A model generated the notes under the pieces. It searched no databases. It saw only the letters and a program-made list of their open reading frames with translations, and was not told the DNA's origin. From Filomicrobium sp. (lineage in GTDB: Bacteria; Pseudomonadota; Alphaproteobacteria; Rhizobiales; Hyphomicrobiaceae): a DNA stretch of 32,275 nt. This document shows positions 15,601 through 24,243 of this stretch, piece by piece. The DNA is taken from the NCBI GenBank assembly GCA_029287535.1, contig JARFQY010000339.1, forward strand, positions 1-32,275. Direction: 5' to 3'. The translations under genes were made by a program, and so were the position numbers. Position 1 is the stretch's first letter. The number at the start of each line of letters is the position of its first letter.

Positions 15601-17565
15601 TTAATCGTTGCCAAACGGATCCCCGAAGGGGTTGAAGGTCCATCCTTGCGACGCCTTCTTCTTCTTCTTGTATTTCTTAGGCTTCGAAGGCGCGTAGTAG
15701 CCGCCGGGACCACCGAGTCCGTATTGGTAGTTCTGGAAGTACCCGGCTGTATAGGTATTGCGGCGCCTATAGCCATAGCCGTAGCGAGGCCGGGCCTCTT
15801 CAAGGCGGGCGATTTTCTCGTTGTGGATGCGGGCGGGATCGCTTTTGGCAATAACCTGGAGTGATTTGCCAGAAAGAGCCTGCTTCAGGCGGCGGTCATG
15901 CCCATAGATATCCTTCAGAGTTTCGAGGTTGCCATCCTTGTCGGCGACGACTGTGAAGTACGTGTTGTGAACGCCGACCGTCGTATTGAGATCAATGCGA
16001 TTGTTTTCTTTTGCGCGGCGGCGAAGGTGATCTGCAACCTGTTGCCGATCCCAATCGGAGGTTTCGCCGAGAACGATTTCAGCCAGCCGTATCGGGTTGC
16101 GGACGCGGATGCAGCCATGGCTGAATGTGCGTGTACGGCTTTTGAACAGATGTTTGGTCGGGGTGTCGTGCATATAGACCGCGTGGTGATTGGGGAACAT
16201 GAACTTAACGCGGCCAAGGGGATTTGAGCTTCCCGCCCCCATGATAATGGGGATCGATTTGATGTCGGTCCGGCTCCAGTCGTAGCGGTGAGGAGGCACG
16301 ATTTTGTCCTCGAACTGGATGCGCATCCCGCGGCGGCGGAGAACATCGAGATCACCACCCGCCAGGCGTGGCAGTAGGTCCTTGATCTTGATTGAGTTCG
16401 GAATACCCCACTGGGGTTTGAAAACAACGTGGGTCATGGTGTCGGAAAAGACCGGTGTCTGAGTCTCGGTCTTGCCGATGATGATGCGTTCTTCGTGAAT
16501 GACCCTGCCGTCCTTGACAACTTGGGTGCGGAAGGAGGGCAGGTTGTTCCAGATATGGATGTCGCCGAGGTCCCGGGGTAGCCAACGCCACTTTTCCATG
16601 TTGGCGACGATGTCCGAGAGCGCGACCCTTCCGCGGCTGGCCCTTCGCTCGCCCTGGACAGTTTCATTGAGCGCCCGGCGGACCTTGTTGTCGTAGACGT
16701 GCTTGCGCCGCCAGCCTTGTGTGCGCATGAAGCGATTGACCGCCTTCATCAGCCGGCGGTCGTACAGATCCTCACTACTGGCAGACGACGCAGGCACCTT
16801 GAGGCGCTTTCGCAATTGAGCGATCTGCGGATGGCGTTCGCCGCGGCGTAGGCTTGGCCCGTTCTCCAAGAAGATGGGCTTCGGACCCCGTTCAACGGCT
16901 TTGATTGGACCAAAGCGGTCCGGGAACGTGCGGCGCAGATAGGCTTTGCGAAGACGCTTGAAGCCGGCATGCTGCGGATGCTGGGCTGCAAGAAGCTCTG
17001 ACGGGTCGTCTGCCTGCGCGATGCGTGGAAGCAGTTCCACGCTGTCGGCCCGGTTGGATGAGCGCTCGTACCAGAGGCTCATTTCCGTCGGCCGGAAGCG
17101 CCCGCGGCGGGCGTCGTCGATATATTTCAGGAGATTCAGAGAAAACTCGAGCTCAAACAAGGCCTTCTGGCGCTCGCTGGCAAATTCCGCCGGTACGTCA
17201 AACCGGTAGTCGGATGAACGAAGTCCCCATTCATCGGCGCTTACAAGGTGGCGCATGACCTTGCGGGCACGCGCCGCGGGCGCATTACCGTCGACCCAAA
17301 GCGGGGTAGACAAATGTGCTGCGTAGATCGTGCCGAGTTCATCGAGCCAGAAAGACTTTGTATCATCGGGCCGTCGAAGCTTACGCTCGGTGATTTCCCT
17401 TAGAATGCCGACCTGCAGGCCGTCTCCAGCGGTCCAAAGCGTCGGCTCAGCGGCGAAACGGGCCGGCTCCGACTGTGTGTCACCGCTGATGGTCTCATTC
17501 GCATTCGCGGCCGATAGGCCCGCCAATAAAACCGCCGTTGCCAGCATGGGTTTGCAAATGCGCAT
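15601..17565 (-). CDS. L,D-transpeptidase, YcbB/LdtD family
   Basis: This periplasmic enzyme forms 3-3 crosslinks in peptidoglycan. The 654-residue product has a signal peptide ending in ANA, an N-terminal scaffold domain, a peptidoglycan-binding-like region (about residues 240-300), and a YkuD catalytic domain with the nucleophile in SHGCIRV (C485). Upstream histidines in NHHAVYMHDTP fit the active site. This layout is that of large YcbB-like enzymes. The C-terminal end is unusual: a Tyr/Gly-rich segment, then a Lys block KPKKYKKKKK (628-637). The ATG at 17565 has AGAAGG close upstream. It is followed on its strand by a bidirectional terminator. Confidence 0.93.
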   Translation of the reverse strand: MRICKPMLATAVLLAGLSAANANETISGDTQSEPARFAAEPTLWTAGDGLQVGILREITERKLRRPDDTKSFWLDELGTIYAAHLSTPLWVDGNAPAARARKVMRHLVSADEWGLRSSDYRFDVPAEFASERQKALFELEFSLNLLKYIDDARRGRFRPTEMSLWYERSSNRADSVELLPRIAQADDPSELLAAQHPQHAGFKRLRKAYLRRTFPDRFGPIKAVERGPKPIFLENGPSLRRGERHPQIAQLRKRLKVPASSASSEDLYDRRLMKAVNRFMRTQGWRRKHVYDNKVRRALNETVQGERRASRGRVALSDIVANMEKWRWLPRDLGDIHIWNNLPSFRTQVVKDGRVIHEERIIIGKTETQTPVFSDTMTHVVFKPQWGIPNSIKIKDLLPRLAGGDLDVLRRRGMRIQFEDKIVPPHRYDWSRTDIKSIPIIMGAGSSNPLGRVKFMFPNHHAVYMHDTPTKHLFKSRTRTFSHGCIRVRNPIRLAEIVLGETSDWDRQQVADHLRRRAKENNRIDLNTTVGVHNTYFTVVADKDGNLETLKDIYGHDRRLKQALSGKSLQVIAKSDPARIHNEKIARLEEARPRYGYGYRRRNTYTAGYFQNYQYGLGGPGGYYAPSKPKKYKKKKKASQGWTFNPFGDPFGND

Positions 17566-17721
17566 CGGACCTTCTCTCGCCTGAATTGGAACCCGTAAGA
17601 TTTTGCAAATTCAAGGTGTTCCTGACAAGCGGCGCGCGGATAAAACTTACGTGTGCTGGCAGGAAATATTTGTTCGAGTATGTAATAAATACACGCGAAT
17701 TCTTAACCGAGCGGAATTTAG

Positions 17722-17738
17722 TGCCAATTTATTTGGCA
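17722..17738. promoter_or_regulatory. Palindrome between DUF815 gene and L,D-transpeptidase
   Basis: TGCCAA (17722-17727) and TTGGCA (17733-17738) form a perfect inverted repeat with a 5-base AT spacer. It lies in an AT-rich gap ~160-180 bases upstream of the transpeptidase start. On the minus strand the TTGGCA arm could also serve as a -35 element. No T-run follows, so it is not a clear terminator. Confidence 0.35.
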
Positions 17739-17762
17739 TAACACCTTTTCTTGTCAGTAGGT

Positions 17763-18659
17763 TTAAGGGTTTTCCAAGTCGATCGTCTGGCCCAGCCGAC
17801 CTGCTGCATCCTGGATGTACTGCCAGGCGACACGTCCCGAACGGGCACCGCGCGTCATGGCCCACTCGAGCGCTTCACGGCGCAATTCGTCCTCGGGGAT
17901 CGCAAGCCCAAAATGGCGGGCATAGCCGTTGACCATCTCAAGATATTGATCCTGGCTGGCATTGTGGAAGCCAAGCCAGAGGCCAAATCGGTCCGACAGC
18001 GACACCTTTTCCTCGACCGCTTCAGAAGGGTTTATGGCGGTGGAGCGCTCATTTTCGATCATATCGCGTGGCATCAGGTGCCGGCGGTTCGAGGTGGCGT
18101 AAAAGATCACATTGTCGGGCCGGCCTTCGATCCCGCCCTCCAGGACCGCCTTCAAAGACTTGTAGGAGGTATCATCCCGGTCAAAGGAAAGGTCGTCGCA
18201 AAAGACGATGAAACGGGCACTATCCTGACGTATGTGCGAGAGACAGCGTGGCAGTGTTTCGATATCCTCGCGGTGGATTTCAACCAGCTTCAAGTCACTG
18301 CCGTTGTTCGCGAGCTTATGGGCGACCTCGGCGTGACAGGCCTTGACCAGCGACGATTTACCCATGCCTCGGGCGCCCCACAGGAGGGCATTGTTGGCTG
18401 GCATTCCAGAAGCGAACCGCTCGGTGTTGGCGAGTAGCTGGGTGGCAGAGTGGTCGAGGCCCTTCAATAGGTGCAACGGCACACGGTTCACCCTTGAAAC
18501 AGCAACGAAGCACTCGGGATGCGGACGCCATACAAAGGCTTCTGCAACAGAAAAGTCCGGTTTATCGGCAGGAGGCGGGCTGAGACGCTCGAGAGCGGCG
18601 GCAATGCGGGCCAGTTCGCTTCCCAAATTCGGTGTTGGCGGCGTCTCGCGGTCGGGCAT
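17763..18659 (-). CDS. ATP-binding protein, DUF815 (AAA+ type)
   Basis: The 298-residue protein is a P-loop ATPase of the DUF815 family. Walker A is GARGMGKSS (95-103, K101), Walker B is FIVFCDDLSF (D155, D156), and a sensor-1-like segment reads FYATSNRRHLMPRD. The C-terminal part gives a small helical lid domain with RSGRVAWQYI. Function is not established; the family is often beside yajC-secD-secF in rhizobial genomes, on the opposite strand, as here. A role in protein export or quality control could be guessed but is not shown. The ATG at 18659 gives the full family length, with a purine-rich AAGAAGAG directly upstream. Confidence 0.9.
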   Translation of the reverse strand: MPDRETPPTPNLGSELARIAAALERLSPPPADKPDFSVAEAFVWRPHPECFVAVSRVNRVPLHLLKGLDHSATQLLANTERFASGMPANNALLWGARGMGKSSLVKACHAEVAHKLANNGSDLKLVEIHREDIETLPRCLSHIRQDSARFIVFCDDLSFDRDDTSYKSLKAVLEGGIEGRPDNVIFYATSNRRHLMPRDMIENERSTAINPSEAVEEKVSLSDRFGLWLGFHNASQDQYLEMVNGYARHFGLAIPEDELRREALEWAMTRGARSGRVAWQYIQDAAGRLGQTIDLENP

Positions 18660-18990
18660 CTCTTCTTGATCCTTATAAAGTCTTGAACTTATGGTTGCTG
18701 CCTAGGCAAACCCGATTTACTTAGCCCGCGCACGCGATAACTGGCTAGAGTGATCTTGGGACTGACCAGCCAAATGGCGTGCGGTATGTATAAAGCCGTA
18801 TGTGCGGCGTTGGCGTTGTTGCAAAGCGGCCCGCTCGCTCTATATTTCGGCACGCTATAACTTGCCATTGAGGACGAGCGCAGAGGCCTGCAAGACAAGC
18901 CGGCTGCTCAATCCGGTCCGCGGCCCCATGCGGGCGGTACCGGCACAACCTCCATTCCGGTACGAGAAACAAGGACGCGATCAAAAAGCG
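18660..18990. other. Divergent promoter region between DUF815 gene and yajC
   Basis: These 331 bases contain no gene I can support. An in-frame upstream extension of yajC (from 18802) shows no resemblance to YajC and no signal. The stretch must hold promoters for both divergent units; a candidate for yajC is listed at 18819-18846. No strong hairpin or regulator site stands out. Confidence 0.6.
18819..18846 (+). promoter_or_regulatory. Candidate promoter for yajC-secDF
   Basis: TTGCAA (18819-18824) and TATATT (18841-18846) are separated by 16 bases, about 145 bases before the yajC ATG. The match to a housekeeping promoter is fair, and the leader would be rather long. Confidence 0.35.
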
Positions 18991-19323
18991 ATGTTCATTA
19001 CTCCCGCATACGCACAAGGTGCCGGTGACCCGTTCGGCGGGCTTGGGGTGCTGTTTCCCATGCTTCTCATGGTCGTGATCTTCTATTTCCTGTTGATACG
19101 ACCGCAGCAGCAGCGCGCCAAGGAGCACCGTGAGATGATCTCAAAGGTGCGGCGTGGCGACACCGTGGTGACTTCCGGAGGGTTTGTCGGCAAGGTCACG
19201 AAAGTGCCCGATGGCACCGATGAGATTGAAGTCGAACTCAGCGATCAGATGAAAGTGCGGGTCGTGAGATCGACATTAATGGAGGTTCGCTCCAAGGGCG
19301 AACCCGTTAAGGATCAGGCCTGA
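18991..19323 (+). CDS. yajC: Preprotein translocase subunit YajC
   Basis: YajC is a small membrane protein of the SecDF-YajC complex that assists Sec-dependent export. The 110-residue product has one membrane helix, the motif FYFLLIRPQQQRAKEHREM directly after it, and a small soluble domain with GDTVVTSGGFVGKV. The ATG at 18991 starts MFITPAYAQG, the family-typical alphaproteobacterial N-terminus. Upstream AAGGA is 15 bases away, a longish spacing. It is followed by secD after 85 bases and is probably cotranscribed with secD, secF and the two genes after them. Confidence 0.95.
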   Translation: MFITPAYAQGAGDPFGGLGVLFPMLLMVVIFYFLLIRPQQQRAKEHREMISKVRRGDTVVTSGGFVGKVTKVPDGTDEIEVELSDQMKVRVVRSTLMEVRSKGEPVKDQA

Positions 19324-19408
19324 GCCTTCTCCGTATGCCGCCCGGCGATCCGGGACTCGCGCCTAGCCGGTAGACAACAGCAAAAGACAGAAAAGAGCAT
19401 CTTGCTCC

Positions 19409-21052
19409 ATGCTGCACTTCAGCCGATTCAAAATAGCTTTCGTGGCGTTCGTCTGTTTCATGGGTCTGCTCGCCACGTTGCCCAACTTCCTGTCCCAGGA
19501 GACCTTGAAATCGTGGCCCAGTTTTCTGCCCCATAAGCAGTTGAGCCTGGGTCTCGATCTGAAAGGCGGGGCGCACCTGCTGTTGCAGATGGACTCAAGC
19601 GAGTTGCGCAAGGACTGGTTGAAGTCGCTGCGCGGGGATGTTCGCAAGCAATTGCGCGACGCCCGAATTCGCTACACCGGTTTGGGCCAAACAAAACAGT
19701 TGGTTCGCGTCAAACTGGTCGATCCGAGCAAGATGGACGAGGCGTTGAGACGCCTGCGGACGACGATCCCGCAGCCCCTCGGGGGACCGTTTGGGGCTGG
19801 TACGGACTACGACGCCGAGGTCCAAGAAGGCCCAGGCGATACCATCGAAGTCGTTCCCACGAACGCCGGGATGCAGCAGCGCATATCAGGCGCGATAACG
19901 TCCGCTATCGAAGTTATTCGGCGCCGTGTTGACAACATTGGTACTGCGGAACCCAGCATCGTGCGGCAGGGCAATGACCGCATTCTCGTGCAGTATCCCG
20001 GTCTCGACGACACGACGCGATTGAAGGAGCTGATCGGCAAGACGGCGCGCCTTACCTTCCACGACGTCCACCCGACGATGACGGGGCAGGAGGCCGAGCA
20101 GACGCGGGTGCCACTCGGGTTCGTCGTTTATCCGGACGCGGAGGACCCAAACTATACGCACGTGCTCAGGGAGATCCCGCTGATTTACGGCGAAGACCTG
20201 GTAGATGCGAACCCAGGGTTCGATCAAAACACCAACGAGCCGATTATCTCCTTCCGCTTCAATCAGAAGGCAGCGGTCGAATTTGGACGGTTTACGTCGC
20301 AAAACGTGGGGCGGCCGTTTGCTATCGTGCTCGACAACGGCATCAAGGATGACGGTTCGGCTGATGTGGTCGTTTTGTCGGCGCCTGTCATCCGTGAGCC
20401 GATCCTCGGTGGTTCCGGTCAGATCTCGGGCAACTTCTCGGTTCAGTCGGCGAATGACCTTGCCGTCCAAATCCGCTCGGGCGCGCTGCCGGCAACGCTC
20501 ACAGTTGTCGAGGAGCGAACCGTCGGACCGTCGCTTGGGGCGGACTCGATCGAGGCCGGCGAATATGCCGCCATCGTTGGGGGGATCGGGGTCGCCGCCT
20601 TTATGATCTTTGCCTACGGGCTGTTTGGTATCTTCGCGTTGCTGGCGGTTCTCGTGAACCTGATCTTGATCATCGGCACCATGTCGATGATTGGATCAAC
20701 GCTGACATTGCCAGGTATCGCCGGTCTTATCTTGACGGTGGGCATGGCCGTCGACGCGAACGTGCTGATCTATGAACGAATTCGCGAAGAGATGCGCAAC
20801 GGTAAGCAGCCGATCTCGGCGATCGATAGCGGGTTCTCACGGGCGTTCGGCACGATTATCGACTCCAACCTGACGACCCTGATCGCAGCCATCGTGATGT
20901 TCTGGCTCGGCTCGGGGCCGATCCGTGGCTTCGCCGTGACCCTTTCGCTGGGTATCTTCGCGACAATCTTCACCGCCTTCCTCGTTACGCGCCTGATGGT
21001 GGCGCTGTGGGTGGCGCGCCAGAAAACCCGCAAGATTCCGGCGCCGCTCTAG
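19409..21052 (+). CDS. secD: Protein translocase subunit SecD
   Basis: SecD with SecF uses the proton gradient to pull preproteins through SecYEG on the periplasmic side. The 547-residue product has the N-terminal helix, the motif LGLDLKGGAHLLLQMD, a long periplasmic region with P1-type domain (about 60-350) and five C-terminal helices with GMAVDANVLIYERIREEM. All are canonical. Length is in the normal range. The ATG at 19409 begins MLHFSRFKI, followed by the first helix. secF follows after 22 bases. Confidence 0.97.
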   Translation: MLHFSRFKIAFVAFVCFMGLLATLPNFLSQETLKSWPSFLPHKQLSLGLDLKGGAHLLLQMDSSELRKDWLKSLRGDVRKQLRDARIRYTGLGQTKQLVRVKLVDPSKMDEALRRLRTTIPQPLGGPFGAGTDYDAEVQEGPGDTIEVVPTNAGMQQRISGAITSAIEVIRRRVDNIGTAEPSIVRQGNDRILVQYPGLDDTTRLKELIGKTARLTFHDVHPTMTGQEAEQTRVPLGFVVYPDAEDPNYTHVLREIPLIYGEDLVDANPGFDQNTNEPIISFRFNQKAAVEFGRFTSQNVGRPFAIVLDNGIKDDGSADVVVLSAPVIREPILGGSGQISGNFSVQSANDLAVQIRSGALPATLTVVEERTVGPSLGADSIEAGEYAAIVGGIGVAAFMIFAYGLFGIFALLAVLVNLILIIGTMSMIGSTLTLPGIAGLILTVGMAVDANVLIYERIREEMRNGKQPISAIDSGFSRAFGTIIDSNLTTLIAAIVMFWLGSGPIRGFAVTLSLGIFATIFTAFLVTRLMVALWVARQKTRKIPAPL

Positions 21053-21074
21053 GAAGCATTATAAGGACCCGCTG

Positions 21075-22037
21075 ATGTTCAAGGGCGTCGATTTTTGGCC
21101 GCACGACAAGATCTTTCCGATCATGCAAGTGAGGCGCTCATTCGTGATCGCGTCGATTGTCGTGTTCTGCCTGGCGGTGGGGCTGCTGGCCACGCGCGGT
21201 CTCAATTTCGGGATCGATTTCAAGGGTGGGTCGCTCTTTGAGATCCAATCCAAATCGGGCCCGGTCGACATCGGCGAGTTGCGCGCCAAGCTTGGCGGGC
21301 TTGGCCTTGGCAGTGTGCAGATCCAGCAGCTGGATGATCCAACCGATGCACTGATCCGGTTCGAACAGCAAAAGCCCAAAGAGGGTGAGAGCAGCGAGAA
21401 GGCACAGCAGAATGCGGCGGCAAAGGTTCAGGACGCGCTCGGTGATGACATAGAGATCCGACGCACCGAGGTGGTTGGCCCTGCCGTGTCGGGAGAACTT
21501 GCCTGGGCCGGCGTCACGGCTGTCATGTTCGCGATGGTCGGCATCTTGCTTTACATCTGGTTTCGCTTTGAGTGGCAGTTCGCGATCGCGGCGATTGTTG
21601 CGCTGGTCCACGACATTACAATCACGCTCGGTGTTTTTAGTATTCTCAGGCTCGACTTCGGGCTGAGCGAGGTGGCGGCGCTGCTGACGCTGGCTGGGTA
21701 TTCGATCAACGATACCGTCGTGGTGTTCGACCGCATTCGCGAAAATTTGAGACGCTACAAGAAGATGCCGCTCGACCAACTGATGAATCTGTCGATCAAT
21801 GAAACCTTGTCGCGTACGGTGCTGACGTCCGGCACGACGTTGCTGGCGGTATTGTCGATCTATGTTTTTGGAACCGAAGTAATCAAAGGCTTCGCCTTCG
21901 CGATGCTGTTTGGCATTCTGATCGGGACCTGGTCATCGATTTTCGTGGCGTCTCCGTTTCTTCTTTGGATCGGGGTCAAACGTGACTGGTCTGGAATTGC
22001 CAAGAGCGACAAGGCAACGGCTGCGGCGCGTCCGTAA
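21075..22037 (+). CDS. secF: Protein translocase subunit SecF
   Basis: This is the partner of SecD in the accessory Sec export complex. The 320-residue product has the N-terminal helix, the motif LNFGIDFKGGSLFEIQ, a short periplasmic region, and five C-terminal helices with GYSINDTVVVFDRIRENLRR, the RND-type signature. AAGGA lies about nine bases before the ATG at 21075. It is directly behind secD and its stop is 48 bases from the ATG of the Mth938-like gene. Confidence 0.97.
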   Translation: MFKGVDFWPHDKIFPIMQVRRSFVIASIVVFCLAVGLLATRGLNFGIDFKGGSLFEIQSKSGPVDIGELRAKLGGLGLGSVQIQQLDDPTDALIRFEQQKPKEGESSEKAQQNAAAKVQDALGDDIEIRRTEVVGPAVSGELAWAGVTAVMFAMVGILLYIWFRFEWQFAIAAIVALVHDITITLGVFSILRLDFGLSEVAALLTLAGYSINDTVVVFDRIRENLRRYKKMPLDQLMNLSINETLSRTVLTSGTTLLAVLSIYVFGTEVIKGFAFAMLFGILIGTWSSIFVASPFLLWIGVKRDWSGIAKSDKATAAARP

Positions 22038-22085
22038 CCGAAATTGCCCGCGCGGTCAGGCGGTGTTTTCGGTACTGGGTGCGAG

Positions 22086-22490
22086 ATGGCCGATAACGAG
22101 CAAAACGACGCCGATAGCTCAGCAGCGGCTTTCTTTCCCGGCCAGTCGGCGATCGATGCCTATGGCGGTGGCGGCTTTAGATTTGCGGACATGAGCCATC
22201 GTGGGTCGCTGCTATGCCTCCCCAGCGGAATGTATGGTTGGTCGGTAACGTCCCTAGAAATGGCCGGACTGCAGTCTTTTGATCAGGTCGCCGCCGAAGC
22301 TGACCAGATCGAGGTGCTCCTCTTGGGAACCGGCTCAGAACACGTTTTCGTGCCTCCTGAACTTCGCGAGGCCCTGAGCCAGCGCGGCATATTCATGGAA
22401 GCGATGTCGACGGGGGCGGCGGCGCGCACTTACAACGTGCTGCTTGCCGAGCAGCGGGCGGTGGCCGCCGCTCTCATCGCGGTTGATTAG
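22086..22490 (+). CDS. Mth938-like domain protein (NDUFAF3-like)
   Basis: The 134-residue protein matches the Mth938/DUF498 fold, whose human member NDUFAF3 is a complex I assembly factor. Supporting segments are FPGQSAIDAYGGGGFRFADM, SHRGSLLCLPSG, EVLLLGTGS and LREALSQRGIFMEAMSTGAA. I chose the ATG at 22086; a TTG at 22044 would add 14 residues unlike the family. It follows secF and precedes a squalene/phytoene synthase-like gene by 7 bases, an arrangement conserved in alphaproteobacteria. A function in membrane protein or complex I assembly follows from that context but is not proven here. Confidence 0.9.
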   Translation: MADNEQNDADSSAAAFFPGQSAIDAYGGGGFRFADMSHRGSLLCLPSGMYGWSVTSLEMAGLQSFDQVAAEADQIEVLLLGTGSEHVFVPPELREALSQRGIFMEAMSTGAAARTYNVLLAEQRAVAAALIAVD

Positions 22491-22497
22491 TTGACCA

Positions 22498-23364
22498 ATG
22501 CCGGATTCCTCACTGAGCCTTCCGAAAGAGAGCATGCTGGCCGTTCGCGACAGCGCGAGAGCACATGCATTTGACCACTATCTTGCGGCATTGCTGGCAC
22601 CGCGTGAGTATCGTGCGGACCTCATAGCTCTGGCGGCATTTCTTGGCGAGATCGAGCGCATACCGCTTCTGGTCAATGACGCGGCGCTGGGAGAAATCCG
22701 TATCCGGTGGTGGCTTGACTGGTTGGAGGAAGTGGACGGCCAGGGTCGTAGTGGGAACCCGGTTGCGGATGTTCTTGCAGACGTGATCAGGCGGCGACGG
22801 TTGCCGGTTGAGCTGCTGGCCGATCTGGTTGAAGCAAGAGCCTTTGAATTTTATGCGCATCCGTTCGCCGACAAGCCGTCTTTCCACGACTACCTTTACA
22901 AGACCGGTGGGGCATCGGCGCTATTGGCCGCGCAGGTGTTGGGGCGCTGCCAGGCTGATGGTGACGGGGAAGACAAGATGAGGGCACTTGGCTGCGCTTA
23001 CGGCGCGGCGCGGCAGCTGCTGCGGCTTCCGCATCTTGCATCGCGCGGGCGATGGACGCTGACATCAGGTGAAGTCGAAGTTGAAGCCTCCGCCTTGCTT
23101 CATCAAGCCGAGAGGGAACGCGCCGATGCTCGGCGGAGCGAGGCTATTGTCGAGGCATGGCGCCTCTTAAAGAAGGCCAGGGATTTGCTCGGGCAAGATG
23201 TTCCCGATGCCTTTCGTATGGGGGCTGGGCTGCCTGCCGCGTTGACAGAGCCTTATCTGTTGGCGCTGGAACAACAAGAGGATTGGCTGACCGAGGCCGC
23301 TGATATTGCGCCGCTCAAGCGCGTTTGGAGGCTCTGGCGCGCTCAGAGAACCGGACGGCCTTAG
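22498..23364 (+). CDS. Squalene/phytoene synthase family protein (NDUFAF6-like)
   Basis: The 288-residue product has the all-helical trans-isoprenyl diphosphate synthase fold, seen in EIRIRWWLDWLEEV, FADKPSFHDYLYKTGGAS and YGAARQLLRLPHLASRGRW. The usual Asp-rich DxxxD motifs are degraded (the first region reads AFLGEIERIPLL), so prenyl transfer activity is unlikely. The nearest functional analogue is NDUFAF6, a complex I assembly factor of the same fold. The neighbour is the NDUFAF3-like gene, 7 bases upstream, which strengthens this. No carotenoid or hopanoid genes are nearby. Start chosen at ATG 22498. Confidence 0.85.
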   Translation: MPDSSLSLPKESMLAVRDSARAHAFDHYLAALLAPREYRADLIALAAFLGEIERIPLLVNDAALGEIRIRWWLDWLEEVDGQGRSGNPVADVLADVIRRRRLPVELLADLVEARAFEFYAHPFADKPSFHDYLYKTGGASALLAAQVLGRCQADGDGEDKMRALGCAYGAARQLLRLPHLASRGRWTLTSGEVEVEASALLHQAERERADARRSEAIVEAWRLLKKARDLLGQDVPDAFRMGAGLPAALTEPYLLALEQQEDWLTEAADIAPLKRVWRLWRAQRTGRP

Positions 23365-23393
23365 GGACCGGCCTGAAATGCCATGCTCGAATG

Positions 23394-23426
23394 AAAAGAG
23401 CCCGCCCGATCGCTCCGGGCAGGCTC
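23394..23426 (-). terminator. Rho-independent terminator after the Arg/Tyr-rich gene
   Basis: On the minus strand GAGCCTGCCCG pairs with CGGGCGGGCTC (one mismatch, G-T type) over a 7-base loop and ends in four T. It lies about 30 bases past the stop of the 23456-23983 gene. On the + strand no T-run follows, so it serves mainly the minus gene. Confidence 0.8.
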
Positions 23427-23455
23427 AATTCTCAAATCATCAGTCTTACGTCTGC

Positions 23456-23983
23456 TCACCAGTAGCGCCGGCGGCAATAGCGACGGCAAGTACGCGGGCT
23501 GCGGCCTGCCCAGCGGCAACGCCGGTAACAACGTCCACGGTAACGCCTATACCGGTAATAGATGACCGGTCCGGAGTAATAGATGCGCGGGCGATAGAAC
23601 CTGCGATATCGGCGGTAGCGACGGTATCTGCGATACGGCCGGTAGTAGCCGTAGCGGCGAGCCCTACGGTAACGCCGGTAACCGCGCCCACGGCGGTAGC
23701 GGCGATAACCACGGACGCGGCCGCGGTAGATGCGCCCGCGAAAACGACGTCCCCGATAGCCCCGGAAACCACGTCTGCGGAACCCTCGGTAGCCGCGCCC
23801 GCGACGCCTAACGTCGGTTACCAGTCTTCCGCGCAAATCAGCATTGATTGCGCCGACGGTTTTGGCCACGACGCCCGTTCCAGCTACCGCGCCCGCCTGG
23901 GCCGGCATCGCAAAAGCAAGCAGGCCAACAGAAAGCGCAGCGGCAAGCGCGACCGCATGTCCCCGTAAACTAACCGGGTTCAT
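23456..23983 (-). CDS. Secreted Arg/Tyr-rich low-complexity protein
   Basis: I do not recognise a family. The 175-residue protein has a signal peptide (cleavage after AQA, residue 30). From residue 59 on it is made of repeated RRY, RGY and YRR units: by my count 54 of 117 residues are Arg, about two dozen are Tyr, and none is Lys. Four Cys near the end (C152, C156, C166, C170) form C-x3-C-x9-C-x3-C. The ATG at 23983 has GGGAG eight bases upstream, and an upstream in-frame start at 24061 is less likely. It ends in a terminator. The extreme positive charge suggests binding to envelope polyanions, such as polysaccharide, lipid A or teichoic-like material; this is a guess. Confidence 0.75.
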   Translation of the reverse strand: MNPVSLRGHAVALAAALSVGLLAFAMPAQAGAVAGTGVVAKTVGAINADLRGRLVTDVRRRGRGYRGFRRRGFRGYRGRRFRGRIYRGRVRGYRRYRRGRGYRRYRRARRYGYYRPYRRYRRYRRYRRFYRPRIYYSGPVIYYRYRRYRGRCYRRCRWAGRSPRTCRRYCRRRYW

Positions 23984-24243
23984 TTTTTCTCTCCCGAATT
24001 CGTGCCGACGGGCCGGTTGCGAAGCCAAAACACTACGGGCCCGTTTCCTAGCGAAGGCCAAAGACGCTCCAAGGCGGTTTAGTCGCCCATAGATGACGTC
24101 GCAGCAGGCCCACGCACTCCAAATCTCCCACGGCTTTCGGGAGTTTAGGCCGAAAAAAGCCGCAAGGCGACCTCTGTTTGATCAATCTTTTCCGAAACTG
24201 GTTTCTACGATTTGGAGATAAGTCCGTCACAATGACATCGGAT

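Noticed and set aside
18802-18990. In-frame N-terminal extension of yajC
   Set aside because: The added residues do not match YajC; the family start is at ATG 18991.
23640-23830. Short-period repeats as a possible CRISPR or tandem repeat array
   Set aside because: The repetition is codon-level (Arg/Tyr codons) inside a reading frame, with no constant repeat-spacer pattern.
23306-23968. 220-codon open frame on the + strand opposite the Arg/Tyr-rich gene
   Set aside because: It is the mirror of a repetitive GC-rich sequence, giving Ala/Thr/Val-rich text. The minus frame has a signal peptide, ribosome site and terminator.
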